A stretch of DNA of 8,006 nt from positions 1-8,006 of the forward strand of contig JAIRLL010000228.1 in NCBI GenBank assembly GCA_031259505.1, in the 5' to 3' direction. This DNA is from Tannerella sp. (GTDB taxonomy: Bacteria; Bacteroidota; Bacteroidia; Bacteroidales; Tannerellaceae). This document shows, piece by piece, positions 1 through 6,048 of this stretch (its first letter is position 1; the number at the start of each line of letters is the position of its first letter). The position numbers and the translations under genes were made by a program. The notes below the pieces were generated by a model that saw only the letters and a program-made list of their open reading frames with translations, was not told where the DNA came from and did not search any database.

Positions 1-747
1 AACCGTTGTCGCGGCATTCACAATTTGCTGAATATGGCGGAAGATGTCCGTCCGAAGATTGTCTTGCTCGACGACGCATTTCAGCACCGTTCCGTGCAGC
101 CTTCGTTTTCCATCCTGATGACAGACTGCAATCGACTGTACTACAGAGACAGATTGCTTCCGGTGGGACGTTTGCGTGAATCGGCGGGCAGCGTGAGGCG
201 GGCAAACATTGTGGTGGTAAGCAAGTGTAGCGAATCGTTGAAACCGATAGACTGCTGTATTATCGAAAAGGAAATGAAGCTAATGGCTTATCAGAGGCTG
301 TTTTTCTCTGTCATTTCCTATCTGCCGCTGGAAGGCGTTTTCCCGGATAAATGCGGGACGCTGAAACTCGAACATATCCGTAAAGACGACGAAATCCTGC
401 TGCTGACCGGTATCGCCAATCCCAAACCGCTGATAGAAAAAATGATAGCGTATTCGGACAAGGTGAAAGCCATCTCTTTTCCCGATCATCACGACTATAC
501 GAAAAAAGATATCCAGAAAATCAGTACGGAACTGTCGCGCATGAAATCGGATACACCATTGATTATATGCACGGAAAAAGATGCCGTCCGGTTACGCTCA
601 AATCCATATGTCCCGGATGAATGGAAAACGCATCTGTATGCTGCTCCTATCAGGATGAAGTTTTTGACCGAAAAAAACAAACAATTTGACGAGCAAATTA
701 TGCATCATATTCATCTTGTAGAAACAAGCAGTATCTTACGACAGTAA
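1..747 (+). CDS. lpxK: Tetraacyldisaccharide 4'-kinase LpxK, 3' part (5' end outside window)
   Basis: LpxK phosphorylates the 4' position of the tetraacyldisaccharide-1-phosphate lipid A precursor, using ATP, to give lipid IVA at the inner face of the cytoplasmic membrane. The frame is open from base 1 and ends in TAA at 745-747, so 248 codons of a protein usually about 350-370 residues long are present; the N-terminal P-loop part is missing. Family marks seen: LDDAFQHR at bases 67-90 (the family's DDGFQHR motif with Ala for Gly, holding the catalytic Asp region), the DRLLPVGRLRE segment, FPDHHDY near bases 478-498 with the conserved His, and TEKDAVRL near 571-594. thiL starts two bases after the stop, so the two genes are probably co-transcribed. 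No internal start is proposed because the reading frame clearly continues upstream of the window. Confidence 0.95.
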   Translation, partial: NRCRGIHNLLNMAEDVRPKIVLLDDAFQHRSVQPSFSILMTDCNRLYYRDRLLPVGRLRESAGSVRRANIVVVSKCSESLKPIDCCIIEKEMKLMAYQRLFFSVISYLPLEGVFPDKCGTLKLEHIRKDDEILLLTGIANPKPLIEKMIAYSDKVKAISFPDHHDYTKKDIQKISTELSRMKSDTPLIICTEKDAVRLRSNPYVPDEWKTHLYAAPIRMKFLTEKNKQFDEQIMHHIHLVETSSILRQ

Positions 748-749
748 TC

Positions 750-1781
750 ATGCAGCGAACAGAAATTGCGACATTAGGAGAATTTGGACTTATCCGCCAT
801 CTGACGGAAAAAATCGTGCCGGTCAATCCCTGTACGCTGAAAGGGGTTGGCGACGATGCGGCAGTGCTCGAATATAAAGACAGGCAAGTACTTGTCACTA
901 CCGACCTGTTGCTGGAAGGAATTCATTTCGATTTGACTTACGTGCCGCTTAAACATTTGGGATACAAGGCGGCTGTCGTCAATTTTTCCGATATTTATGC
1001 CATGAACGGACAGCCGAAACAGATTACCGTTTCGACTGGTCTGTCCAAACGGTTCTGTGTGGAAGATTTGGAAGAATTTTATGCGGGACTGCTGCTTGCC
1101 TGCGAGGTGTACGGCGTGGATCTGGTGGGCGGCGATACATCTTCGTCACGTACGGGGTTTATGGTGAGCGTCACCTGCATCGGCGAAGGCGAAAAAAGCA
1201 AAATCACGTACCGCAACGGGGCGAAAGTGAACGATTTGATATGCGTATCGGGCGATCTGGGCGCCGCCTATATGGGCTTGCAACTGCTGGAACGCGAAAA
1301 AAATATTTTCAAAGGCGAGAAAGATTTTGCCCCTGATTTTGAAGGGAAAGAGTATCTTCTGGAACGTCAACTCAAACCCGAAGCGCGAAAAGACGTCGTC
1401 GAGATGCTTGCCGACAGCGGCATTGTCCCGACAGCCATGATCGACGTTTCGGACGGGCTTTCGTCCGAACTGCTTCACATCGCGCAGCAAAGCCGCGTGG
1501 GGTGTCGCATCTACGAAGACCGTATCCCGATTGACTATCAGACCGCTTTGATGGCGGAGCAGTTCAACATGAATCTGGTCACGGCGGCTATGAATGGCGG
1601 AGAAGATTATGAACTGCTTTTCACCGTACCGCTGATATATCACGATGTGATAGACAATATGAAGGGTGTCAAAGTGATAGGACATATTACCGAAGCGGAG
1701 GCAGGCAACTGCCTTGCAGGTCGCGACGGTGGAGAAATCGCATTGCAGGCGCAAGGCTGGAATCCTCTTGCAGAAAAATAA
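750..1781 (+). CDS. thiL: Thiamine-monophosphate kinase ThiL
   Basis: ThiL carries out the last step of thiamine diphosphate synthesis in the cytoplasm: ATP + thiamine phosphate -> thiamine diphosphate + ADP. The 343-residue product is of usual length for the family (AIRS/PurM-like fold). Motifs in order: GDDAAV at residues 34-39, TTDLLLEGIHFD at 50-61, VNFSDIYAMNGQP at 77-89, GGDTSSS at 127-133, IDVSDGL at 231-237 and NGGEDYELLF at 282-291. These acidic clusters are the Mg-ATP and substrate-binding sites of the family. The ATG at 750 lies two bases after the lpxK stop and gives the expected N-terminus, so this start is likely. No thiamine biosynthesis neighbours and no TPP riboswitch are visible; the gene appears to be expressed from the lpxK transcript. 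Function is inferred from family motifs and is secure. Confidence 0.96.
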   Translation: MQRTEIATLGEFGLIRHLTEKIVPVNPCTLKGVGDDAAVLEYKDRQVLVTTDLLLEGIHFDLTYVPLKHLGYKAAVVNFSDIYAMNGQPKQITVSTGLSKRFCVEDLEEFYAGLLLACEVYGVDLVGGDTSSSRTGFMVSVTCIGEGEKSKITYRNGAKVNDLICVSGDLGAAYMGLQLLEREKNIFKGEKDFAPDFEGKEYLLERQLKPEARKDVVEMLADSGIVPTAMIDVSDGLSSELLHIAQQSRVGCRIYEDRIPIDYQTALMAEQFNMNLVTAAMNGGEDYELLFTVPLIYHDVIDNMKGVKVIGHITEAEAGNCLAGRDGGEIALQAQGWNPLAEK

Positions 1782-1803
1782 TGTCAGAAAACTGCTTTTT
1801 TTG

Positions 1804-1834
1804 TTTGGTAATACCAAAATTAATCCTAACTTTG
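1804..1834 (+). promoter_or_regulatory. Bacteroidota-type promoter for tRNA-Arg(ACG)
   Basis: TTTG at 1804-1807 (-33) and TAACTTTG at 1827-1834 (-7, consensus TAnnTTTG) are separated by 19 bases. Transcription would start around 1841, about 17 bases before the mature tRNA. Spacing and both boxes agree with the known consensus of the Bacteroidota primary sigma factor. Confidence 0.8.
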
Positions 1835-1857
1835 CACCCGTAAAAACAAGCCAAGAC

Positions 1858-1931
1858 GGCTCCGTGGCTCAACTGAATAGAGCATCTGACTACGGATCAG
1901 AAGGTTACAGGTTTGAATCCTGTCGGAGTCA
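1858..1931 (+). tRNA. tRNA-Arg (anticodon ACG)
   Basis: A complete 74-nt cloverleaf can be folded by eye. The acceptor stem pairs 1858-1864 with 1924-1930, with one G-U at the second pair. The D stem is 1867-1870/1880-1883, the anticodon stem 1885-1889/1897-1901, and the loop CTACGGA gives anticodon ACG (1892-1894), which reads CGN arginine codons after A34-to-inosine editing. A 5-nt variable loop and the T stem 1907-1911/1919-1923 follow. The discriminator is A at 1931; the 3' CCA is not encoded. The D loop has G18-A19 instead of G18-G19, and the T loop is TTTGAAT with U56 instead of C56, a covariation shared with the tRNA-Arg(CCG) gene nearby. The two genes face each other about 255 bp apart. 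Confidence 0.97.
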
Positions 1932-1947
1932 CAGGGATTTCAGTTTG

Positions 1948-1990
1948 TGAATGGGGTTGATACAGTTGCTGTTCAGCCCCATTCATTTTT
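1948..1990 (+). terminator. Rho-independent terminator after tRNA-Arg(ACG)
   Basis: A 13-bp stem (1948-1960 with 1973-1985, one G-U pair) is extended inside by ACAG/CTGT (1962-1965 with 1969-1972) around a 3-base loop. TTTTT follows at 1986-1990. It lies 16 bases past the tRNA 3' end, on the correct strand. Confidence 0.9.
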
Positions 1991-2065
1991 CTGTCCTTTA
2001 CCTGAAACAGTATAGCATTTATGATGCCTTTCCACACAATTCCCGATAGAACCACAAAAGAAATA
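1991..2065 (+). repeat. Dispersed noncoding repeat, copy A
   Basis: This stretch begins CTGTCCTTTA and contains TGAAACAGTATAGCATTTAT. It matches the reverse complement of 7066-7136 in about 64 of 75 aligned columns, including uninterrupted blocks of 21, 10, 9 and 9 bases. It has no reading frame and no obvious terminal inverted repeats. It starts directly after the T-run of the tRNA-Arg(ACG) terminator. Confidence 0.85.
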
Positions 2066-2187
2066 ATATGTAATCTTAAACCTCATTGACAGTTGTCCTG
2101 CGTCAATACTTCATGCGAAATAACACCGGTTATGTTACTTGTTTTCATCCCCTGACAGTCTGAAGAAAAGCGTTCCAAACGGGCAAG

Positions 2188-2260
2188 TGACCCCGACAGG
2201 ACTCAAACCTGTGACCTTCAGAACCGGAATCTGACGTTCTATTCACTAAACTACGGGGCC
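2188..2260 (-). tRNA. tRNA-Arg (anticodon CCG)
   Basis: Read on the minus strand this folds as a 73-nt cloverleaf. The acceptor stem is GGCCCCG/CGGGGTC (one G-U at the second pair), the anticodon stem TCAGA/TCTGA, the loop TTCCGGT with anticodon CCG (arginine, CGG codons), the variable loop AGGTC, and the T stem ACAGG/CCTGT. The discriminator is A at 2188; CCA is not encoded. The D loop AGTGAATA carries A19 and the T loop TTTGAGT carries U56, the same paired change seen in tRNA-Arg(ACG). The T-arm halves of the two tRNAs are almost identical, suggesting they are paralogues. Confidence 0.96.
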
Positions 2261-2271
2261 AAAAAGTGTCG

Positions 2272-2304
2272 CAAAAGTAAGAAAAATTTTCGGAACCCGA
2301 CAAA
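2272..2304 (-). promoter_or_regulatory. Bacteroidota-type promoter for tRNA-Arg(CCG)
   Basis: On the minus strand TTTG (2301-2304) and TACTTTTG (2272-2279; TAnnTTTG) are separated by 21 bases. The -7 box ends 11 bases before the tRNA 5' end at 2260, so the transcript leader would be only a few bases long. Confidence 0.78.
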
Positions 2305-2362
2305 ATTATGAAACAATATTTTTTCTTCTCCGCAAATGCGTACTGTCGGCCTGTTTTTTTCA

Positions 2363-2370
2363 TACATTTG
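2363..2370 (+). promoter_or_regulatory. Probable -7 element of the ung promoter
   Basis: TACATTTG fits TAnnTTTG and lies 26 bases before the ung ATG, predicting a leader of about 20 bases. No good TTTG is found at the -33 position, so the call is weaker than for the tRNA promoters. It points away from the tRNA-Arg(CCG) promoter, making 2261-2396 a divergent control region. Confidence 0.55.
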
Positions 2371-2396
2371 CTTCCTGTAAATGAAACAGTACTGCT

Positions 2397-3059
2397 ATGA
2401 ACGTAAAAATTGAACAAAGCTGGAAAGAACGCCTTGCGGACGAGTTTGCGAAACCGTATTTCGTGCAATTGACAGATTTCGTACGCGACGAGTACGGACA
2501 AGCCACCGTATACCCTCCGGGAAACCTCATTTTCAATGCCTTTCAGCACTGCCCGTTCGACAGGGTGAAAGTCGTGCTGCTCGGTCAAGATCCGTATCAC
2601 GAGCCGGGGCAGGCACACGGGCTGTGTTTCTCGGTGCGCGAGGGAGCGCCGTTTCCTCCTTCGTTAGTCAATATCTTCAAGGAAATCGAATCCGATCTGG
2701 GGAAACCCGTCCCCCGCAGCGGCGACCTGACACGCTGGGCTGACCAGGGCGTCCTGCTACTGAACGCCACGCTGACCGTGCGTGCACACACAGCCGGTTC
2801 ACACCAGAACAAAGGATGGGAGGCTTTTACCGACGCGGTCATCCATCGTCTGGACGCCGAACGCAAGCATATCGTCTACATGCTTTGGGGGGCGTATGCA
2901 CAGAAAAAGGGGAGTTTCATCAACGCATCGCGTAACCTGATACTCCAGTCGGCGCACCCCTCGCCTCTTTCGGCTCACAGAGGGTTTTTCGGCAACCGCC
3001 ATTTCAGCCGGGCAAACGACTATCTCGTCGCCGCCGGACATGAGCCGATCGACTGGTGA
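2397..3059 (+). CDS. ung: Uracil-DNA glycosylase (family 1 UNG)
   Basis: UNG removes uracil from DNA by cutting the N-glycosidic bond, the first step of base excision repair in the nucleoid. The 220-residue product has the usual family length. Motifs seen: GQDPYH at residues 63-68 (Asp65 is the water-activating residue), the uracil-stacking Phe in CFSV (Phe78), LLNATLTV at 121-128 with the uracil-specific Asn123, LWGAYAQKKG at 163-172, and HPSPLSAHRGF at 187-197, the minor-groove intercalation loop with catalytic His187. The ATG at 2397 gives a normal UNG N-terminus and follows a -7 promoter box. It stands alone, pointing toward the convergent yccF-like gene, whose stop codon lies 28 bases beyond the ung stop. 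I found no terminator between them. All catalytic residues are intact. Confidence 0.97.
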   Translation: MNVKIEQSWKERLADEFAKPYFVQLTDFVRDEYGQATVYPPGNLIFNAFQHCPFDRVKVVLLGQDPYHEPGQAHGLCFSVREGAPFPPSLVNIFKEIESDLGKPVPRSGDLTRWADQGVLLLNATLTVRAHTAGSHQNKGWEAFTDAVIHRLDAERKHIVYMLWGAYAQKKGSFINASRNLILQSAHPSPLSAHRGFFGNRHFSRANDYLVAAGHEPIDW

Positions 3060-3086
3060 CGTGCAATCCTCCAATCAGCCATTCCC

Positions 3087-3461
3087 TTATGTCGCCACGA
3101 CACTTTTCCCGAACGGCGCAAGCGCAAGCGCCGCCATCTTGAAGTGCTGCCTCCCGAAAGGTATGCCAATGATTGTGATACAAAGCAGCAGTCCGAAGAA
3201 AAAATGCGTCAGACATATCCACAGGCCGCCGACGACAATCCAGAGGATATTCATTAGAAGAGAAAGGCAGCCGCTCGTATTTCCCGTTTCGACGACTTTG
3301 CTGCCGAACGGCCACAGCGCCAGCAGCGCCAGTTTGAGTGTTTGTATACCAAAAGGTATGCCGATGACGGTAATCATCAGGCAAAGGCTTGCCGCTACAT
3401 ATTCGACGGCGATCAGCAAACCGCCGAGGACAAGCCAGAGGATGTTGCCCAAGAGTTTCAT
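3087..3461 (-). CDS. YccF-like small inner-membrane protein (DUF307)
   Basis: This 124-residue, very hydrophobic protein is built from two tandem copies of the inner-membrane unit typical of the YccF/DUF307 family: residues 6-57 and 71-122, both starting NILW and carrying the block IGIPFG..Q...K..LALxPFG. The two units match at about 30 of 52 positions, so the protein arose by internal duplication. Each unit has a hydrophobic N-terminal stretch (about 6-30 and 71-97), so a cytoplasmic-membrane location is expected. The biochemical role of the family is unknown to me. The ATG at 3461 lies 6 bases after the M23 peptidase stop, so the gene is probably the last of the namZ-M23-yccF transcript. 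The family assignment is firm; a role in envelope maintenance is only suggested by the neighbours. Confidence 0.88.
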   Translation of the reverse strand: MKLLGNILWLVLGGLLIAVEYVAASLCLMITVIGIPFGIQTLKLALLALWPFGSKVVETGNTSGCLSLLMNILWIVVGGLWICLTHFFFGLLLCITIIGIPFGRQHFKMAALALAPFGKSVVAT

Positions 3462-3467
3462 TTTTGA

Positions 3468-4766
3468 TTAATTATTATTTGATTTAACATGATAGGCAGT
3501 CGTGTCCTGCGGAGCGCTTAGCGTCCGCAGTTTATCCAGCAGTCGCTGTTTGACGTGTTCGAAACTGTCCCGCAGTTCGGGTTTGACGGGGTGAGACGGA
3601 GGCGATTCCATCTTGAGCGGGTCGATAGGCTGTCCGTTTCTGTATACGCGGAAATCAAGGTGCGGACCGGTGGACAGTCCTGTAGAACCTACGTAACCAA
3701 TCACTTCGCCCTGCCGTACATATTTCCCTGCGCTGATGTTTCCGGCAAACCTGCTCAAATGCATATATGAGGTCGTATACGTGCCGTTGTGCTGTATTTT
3801 CAGATAATTGCCTCCGCCTCCCTGTTCAAAGCCCCGGGCAACAACCCTCCCGTCGCCGATGGTCTTTACCGGCGTACCCGTCGGCGCGGCATAGTCCACG
3901 CCGTGATGCGCCCTGTAGCGCTTGAGGACAGGATGAAAACGCGAATTGGTGAAACGCGACGTGATGCGGAAAAAGTCCAGCGGCGCCTTTAGAAAAGTTT
4001 TGCGGAGGCTTTGACCGTCGGCGTCGAAAAATTCCGTCACACTGTCCTGTTCGAAGGAAACAGCCGGAAACGATCGTCCGCCGTGAACGAAAACGGCTCC
4101 GTCGATGGACAGGATGCCCATCGGCGTAACGCTGTCGATAAACGCCTCGGTATAAAGCACCTGAAACGAATCTTCCGGCTGAATGGAGAAAAAGTCTATT
4201 TGCCATGCATATACGTCGGCAAGCCGGATGGCGAGAATCGGATCGACGCCACGATTCCTGATTTCGTTCCAGAGAGACGACTTGACACTGCCCTCCAGAT
4301 AGCGTTGCCGGCGCATGACTTCCTTCCGGAACAGATAAGCCCCGGGAGGCGGATATGACAGGTCGATAACCACATGGTCGACAGGTGTTCGGGCGAAGAT
4401 GATGTATTTGACTTGCGGTTCCTCGCCGTCCGTCGTCAGGGTATAGTACCGGTTGCCTGCACGGATTTTTTTCGGATCGATAAGACTTTCTGTTGCCTTT
4501 ACGATGCTGTCGGTCTGCAATGGCGACAGCCCAAGGCGTTCGAATATGAGCGACAGATTGTCTCCCAAATGAACAGTATGGTAGTTGATGTCCAGCGAAT
4601 CGACACAAACATCCAGAAAGTATGCGCCCGTATCCACAACGGAAGAATAGTCGATTTGCGGCTCGGGCTGTCTGTCCGGCTTGCACGACATCGCCCCGCA
4701 TCCAGCCCCCGCCAGGCTGCAAAAGACGAAAAACAGGTTAAAGACAGGTATCAGTTCTTTTTTCAT
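3468..4766 (-). CDS. M23 family metallopeptidase, MepM/Csd3-like, probable lipoprotein or membrane-anchored
   Basis: Predicted zinc endopeptidase acting on peptidoglycan peptides outside the cytoplasmic membrane. Layout of the 432 residues: a hydrophobic N-terminus (5-22) followed by Cys23 in LAGAGC, a possible lipoprotein signal (a second Cys is at 28). A LysM/OapA-like region with LGDNLSLIFERLGL follows at about 62-125, then a Csd3-type middle domain at about 160-225. The LytM/M23 domain is at about 267-385. Zinc-site residues are His287 and Asp291 in HHGVD and His369 in GPHLDF. The usual HxH motif is HLD here, with Asp371 in place of the second His; His336 in SYMHL is also present. The rest of the M23 core (GDGRVVARG, QGEVIGYVGSTG) is intact. 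The ATG at 4766 follows the namZ stop by 18 bases, and yccF follows at 6 bases. Cross-link specificity cannot be read from the sequence. Confidence 0.93.
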   Translation of the reverse strand: MKKELIPVFNLFFVFCSLAGAGCGAMSCKPDRQPEPQIDYSSVVDTGAYFLDVCVDSLDINYHTVHLGDNLSLIFERLGLSPLQTDSIVKATESLIDPKKIRAGNRYYTLTTDGEEPQVKYIIFARTPVDHVVIDLSYPPPGAYLFRKEVMRRQRYLEGSVKSSLWNEIRNRGVDPILAIRLADVYAWQIDFFSIQPEDSFQVLYTEAFIDSVTPMGILSIDGAVFVHGGRSFPAVSFEQDSVTEFFDADGQSLRKTFLKAPLDFFRITSRFTNSRFHPVLKRYRAHHGVDYAAPTGTPVKTIGDGRVVARGFEQGGGGNYLKIQHNGTYTTSYMHLSRFAGNISAGKYVRQGEVIGYVGSTGLSTGPHLDFRVYRNGQPIDPLKMESPPSHPVKPELRDSFEHVKQRLLDKLRTLSAPQDTTAYHVKSNNN

Positions 4767-4784
4767 GCTGCAAATGTATGTAGA

Positions 4785-5969
4785 TTATCGAAAGTCATTA
4801 TAAAGCAAATACTTGCTGCGCATTTTCCTGTACGCTTCCAGTTCATCCTGCCATGATGCGCGTATTTCGTCTTCGGTAAGCCCCGCGACGATCTGTTTCC
4901 GCAGAACATCCGTCCCGGCCAGCAGGTCAAACCATTGCGGACGGGTAAAGAATGCCTTTTCATTCCGCTTCATCCGGTCAAAAAAATCAAGTACGAATCG
5001 CAGAGACAGTCCGCCCTCGAACGCCACCTCGCGCAAGTCGACGCCGTAGCAGCGCCTGTCACGATGCAGCGGGTTGCTGTCGAATCCGGGCAACGACTTT
5101 GGCGTGAAAACATACGCACCCGCATTCTCGTCGGGATAGCCCAGCGCCTGAAAGGGGAAAGGTGTCCCGCGTCCCACGCTGACGCTCGTCCCCTCGAAAA
5201 AACACAGCGATGGATACAGCCTGACAGCCTGCCGGCCGGGAAGGTTGGGCGAAGGTGGTACGGGCAGGCGGAAAGTGTCGCCGTGATTCCATCCGACGAC
5301 GGTCACCACCGTCAGGTCGCACGTCTTTCCCTGTGCGTCCAGCCATCCCTCGCCATTAATCATCCGGGCAAGTTCGCCTACCGTAAGCCCGTGAAGCACA
5401 GGGATGGGATGCACGCCGACAAACGATTTGAATCCTTCTCTGCGGACAGGGCCGTCCACATAATCATTCGGGTTGGGTCTGTCTGCCACGATAAACTTTT
5501 TTCCGTGCACGGCGCATGATTCCATCAGGTAGTGCATGGTACTGATGTAGGTATAAAAACGCGTCCCAACGTCTTGCATGTCAAAGACAATCACATCTAC
5601 ATCCTTTAACCGGGCGGCATCGGGCGAATAGTTTCTACCGTAGAGCGAAACCACGGGAAGACCTGTTTTTGCATCGCGATGGTCTGCAACGGCAGCCCCC
5701 GCTTCGTCCGACCCGCGAAAACCGTGTTCGGGAGCAAAGATTTTGCGCACGTCTATACCGAGAGAAAGCAACGTGTCCGGTAAAGACGTCTGCCGTTCTC
5801 CGACGACGGACGTACGGTTCACGGCAAGCCCCACACGTTTCCCCTCCAGAAGCGACGCTAACACAGCCATGCGTTCCGCGCCAGCCACCGGTCGACGGCC
5901 GTCCTGCGCCTTCGCCGCTGGCACGCAGCATGTCCATATTCCAATGAAAATAAATATCAACAATCGCAT
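4785..5969 (-). CDS. namZ: NamZ-type exo-N-acetylmuramidase (DUF1343, GH171) with signal peptide
   Basis: DUF1343 proteins include NamZ, an exo-enzyme that releases MurNAc from the non-reducing ends of peptidoglycan fragments; the family is CAZy GH171. The protein has 394 residues from the ATG at 5969. Residues 1-21 form a signal peptide (MRLLIFIFIG..., cleavage likely after AKA), so it is exported to the periplasm. Family blocks: FAPEHGFRG at 78-86 with the conserved, probably catalytic Glu81; DMQDVGTRFYTY at 130-141; DRPNP at 163-167; PSPNLP at 239-244; EGTSVSVGRGT at 259-269. The frame extends upstream to a TTG at 5999, but that TTG is part of the likely -7 promoter box, and the ATG at 5969 gives a better signal peptide. 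It is first in a run with the M23 peptidase and yccF genes, which supports a joint role in wall turnover. Confidence 0.92.
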   Translation of the reverse strand: MRLLIFIFIGIWTCCVPAAKAQDGRRPVAGAERMAVLASLLEGKRVGLAVNRTSVVGERQTSLPDTLLSLGIDVRKIFAPEHGFRGSDEAGAAVADHRDAKTGLPVVSLYGRNYSPDAARLKDVDVIVFDMQDVGTRFYTYISTMHYLMESCAVHGKKFIVADRPNPNDYVDGPVRREGFKSFVGVHPIPVLHGLTVGELARMINGEGWLDAQGKTCDLTVVTVVGWNHGDTFRLPVPPSPNLPGRQAVRLYPSLCFFEGTSVSVGRGTPFPFQALGYPDENAGAYVFTPKSLPGFDSNPLHRDRRCYGVDLREVAFEGGLSLRFVLDFFDRMKRNEKAFFTRPQWFDLLAGTDVLRKQIVAGLTEDEIRASWQDELEAYRKMRSKYLLYNDFR

Positions 5970-5996
5970 TATTATACAATAAAAAATATCCGGCAG

Positions 5997-6004
5997 CAAA
6001 AATA
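5997..6004 (-). promoter_or_regulatory. Probable -7 element of the namZ-M23-yccF transcript
   Basis: On the minus strand the sequence reads TATTTTTG (TAnnTTTG), 27 bases before the namZ ATG at 5969. No clear TTTG occurs at the -33 distance. It lies in the 79-bp gap between cysK and namZ, so namZ can be expressed separately from cysK. Its TTG is the same triplet that would be the upstream alternative namZ start, which argues against that start. Confidence 0.55.
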
Positions 6005-6048
6005 CGTATAATATTCGTTATATACTGCACGCTGCATGACATAATCCG

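Noticed and set aside
748..749. TPP riboswitch in front of thiL
   Set aside because: There are only two bases between lpxK and thiL, and no THI-box sequence is seen near the gene.
1146..1817. 223-codon open frame antisense to thiL
   Set aside because: It lies wholly against a well-supported thiL, has no recognisable domain, and its start is inside another coding frame. It is a codon-bias shadow.
2102..2150. Terminator for tRNA-Arg(CCG) built on ATAAC-CGGT-GTTAT
   Set aside because: The stem is only 5 bp, A/T-rich, and followed by just three T residues on the minus strand; too weak to call.
3040..3471. 143-codon plus-strand frame opposite the yccF-like gene
   Set aside because: The minus-strand frame encodes the recognisable duplicated DUF307 protein; this one is its complement and overlaps the end of ung.
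3826..4722. 298-codon open frame overlapping the M23 peptidase gene on the same strand
   Set aside because: The peptide is Arg/Cys/Gly-rich and has no domain, while the overlapped frame has full M23 motifs.
4769..4776. TACATTTG on the minus strand just before the M23 peptidase start
   Set aside because: It fits TAnnTTTG but ends only about two bases before the ATG, so transcription would start inside the gene, and it has no -33 partner.
5970..5999. Ten-codon N-terminal extension of NamZ starting at TTG 5999
   Set aside because: The TTG is part of the probable -7 box, and the internal ATG gives a cleaner signal peptide.
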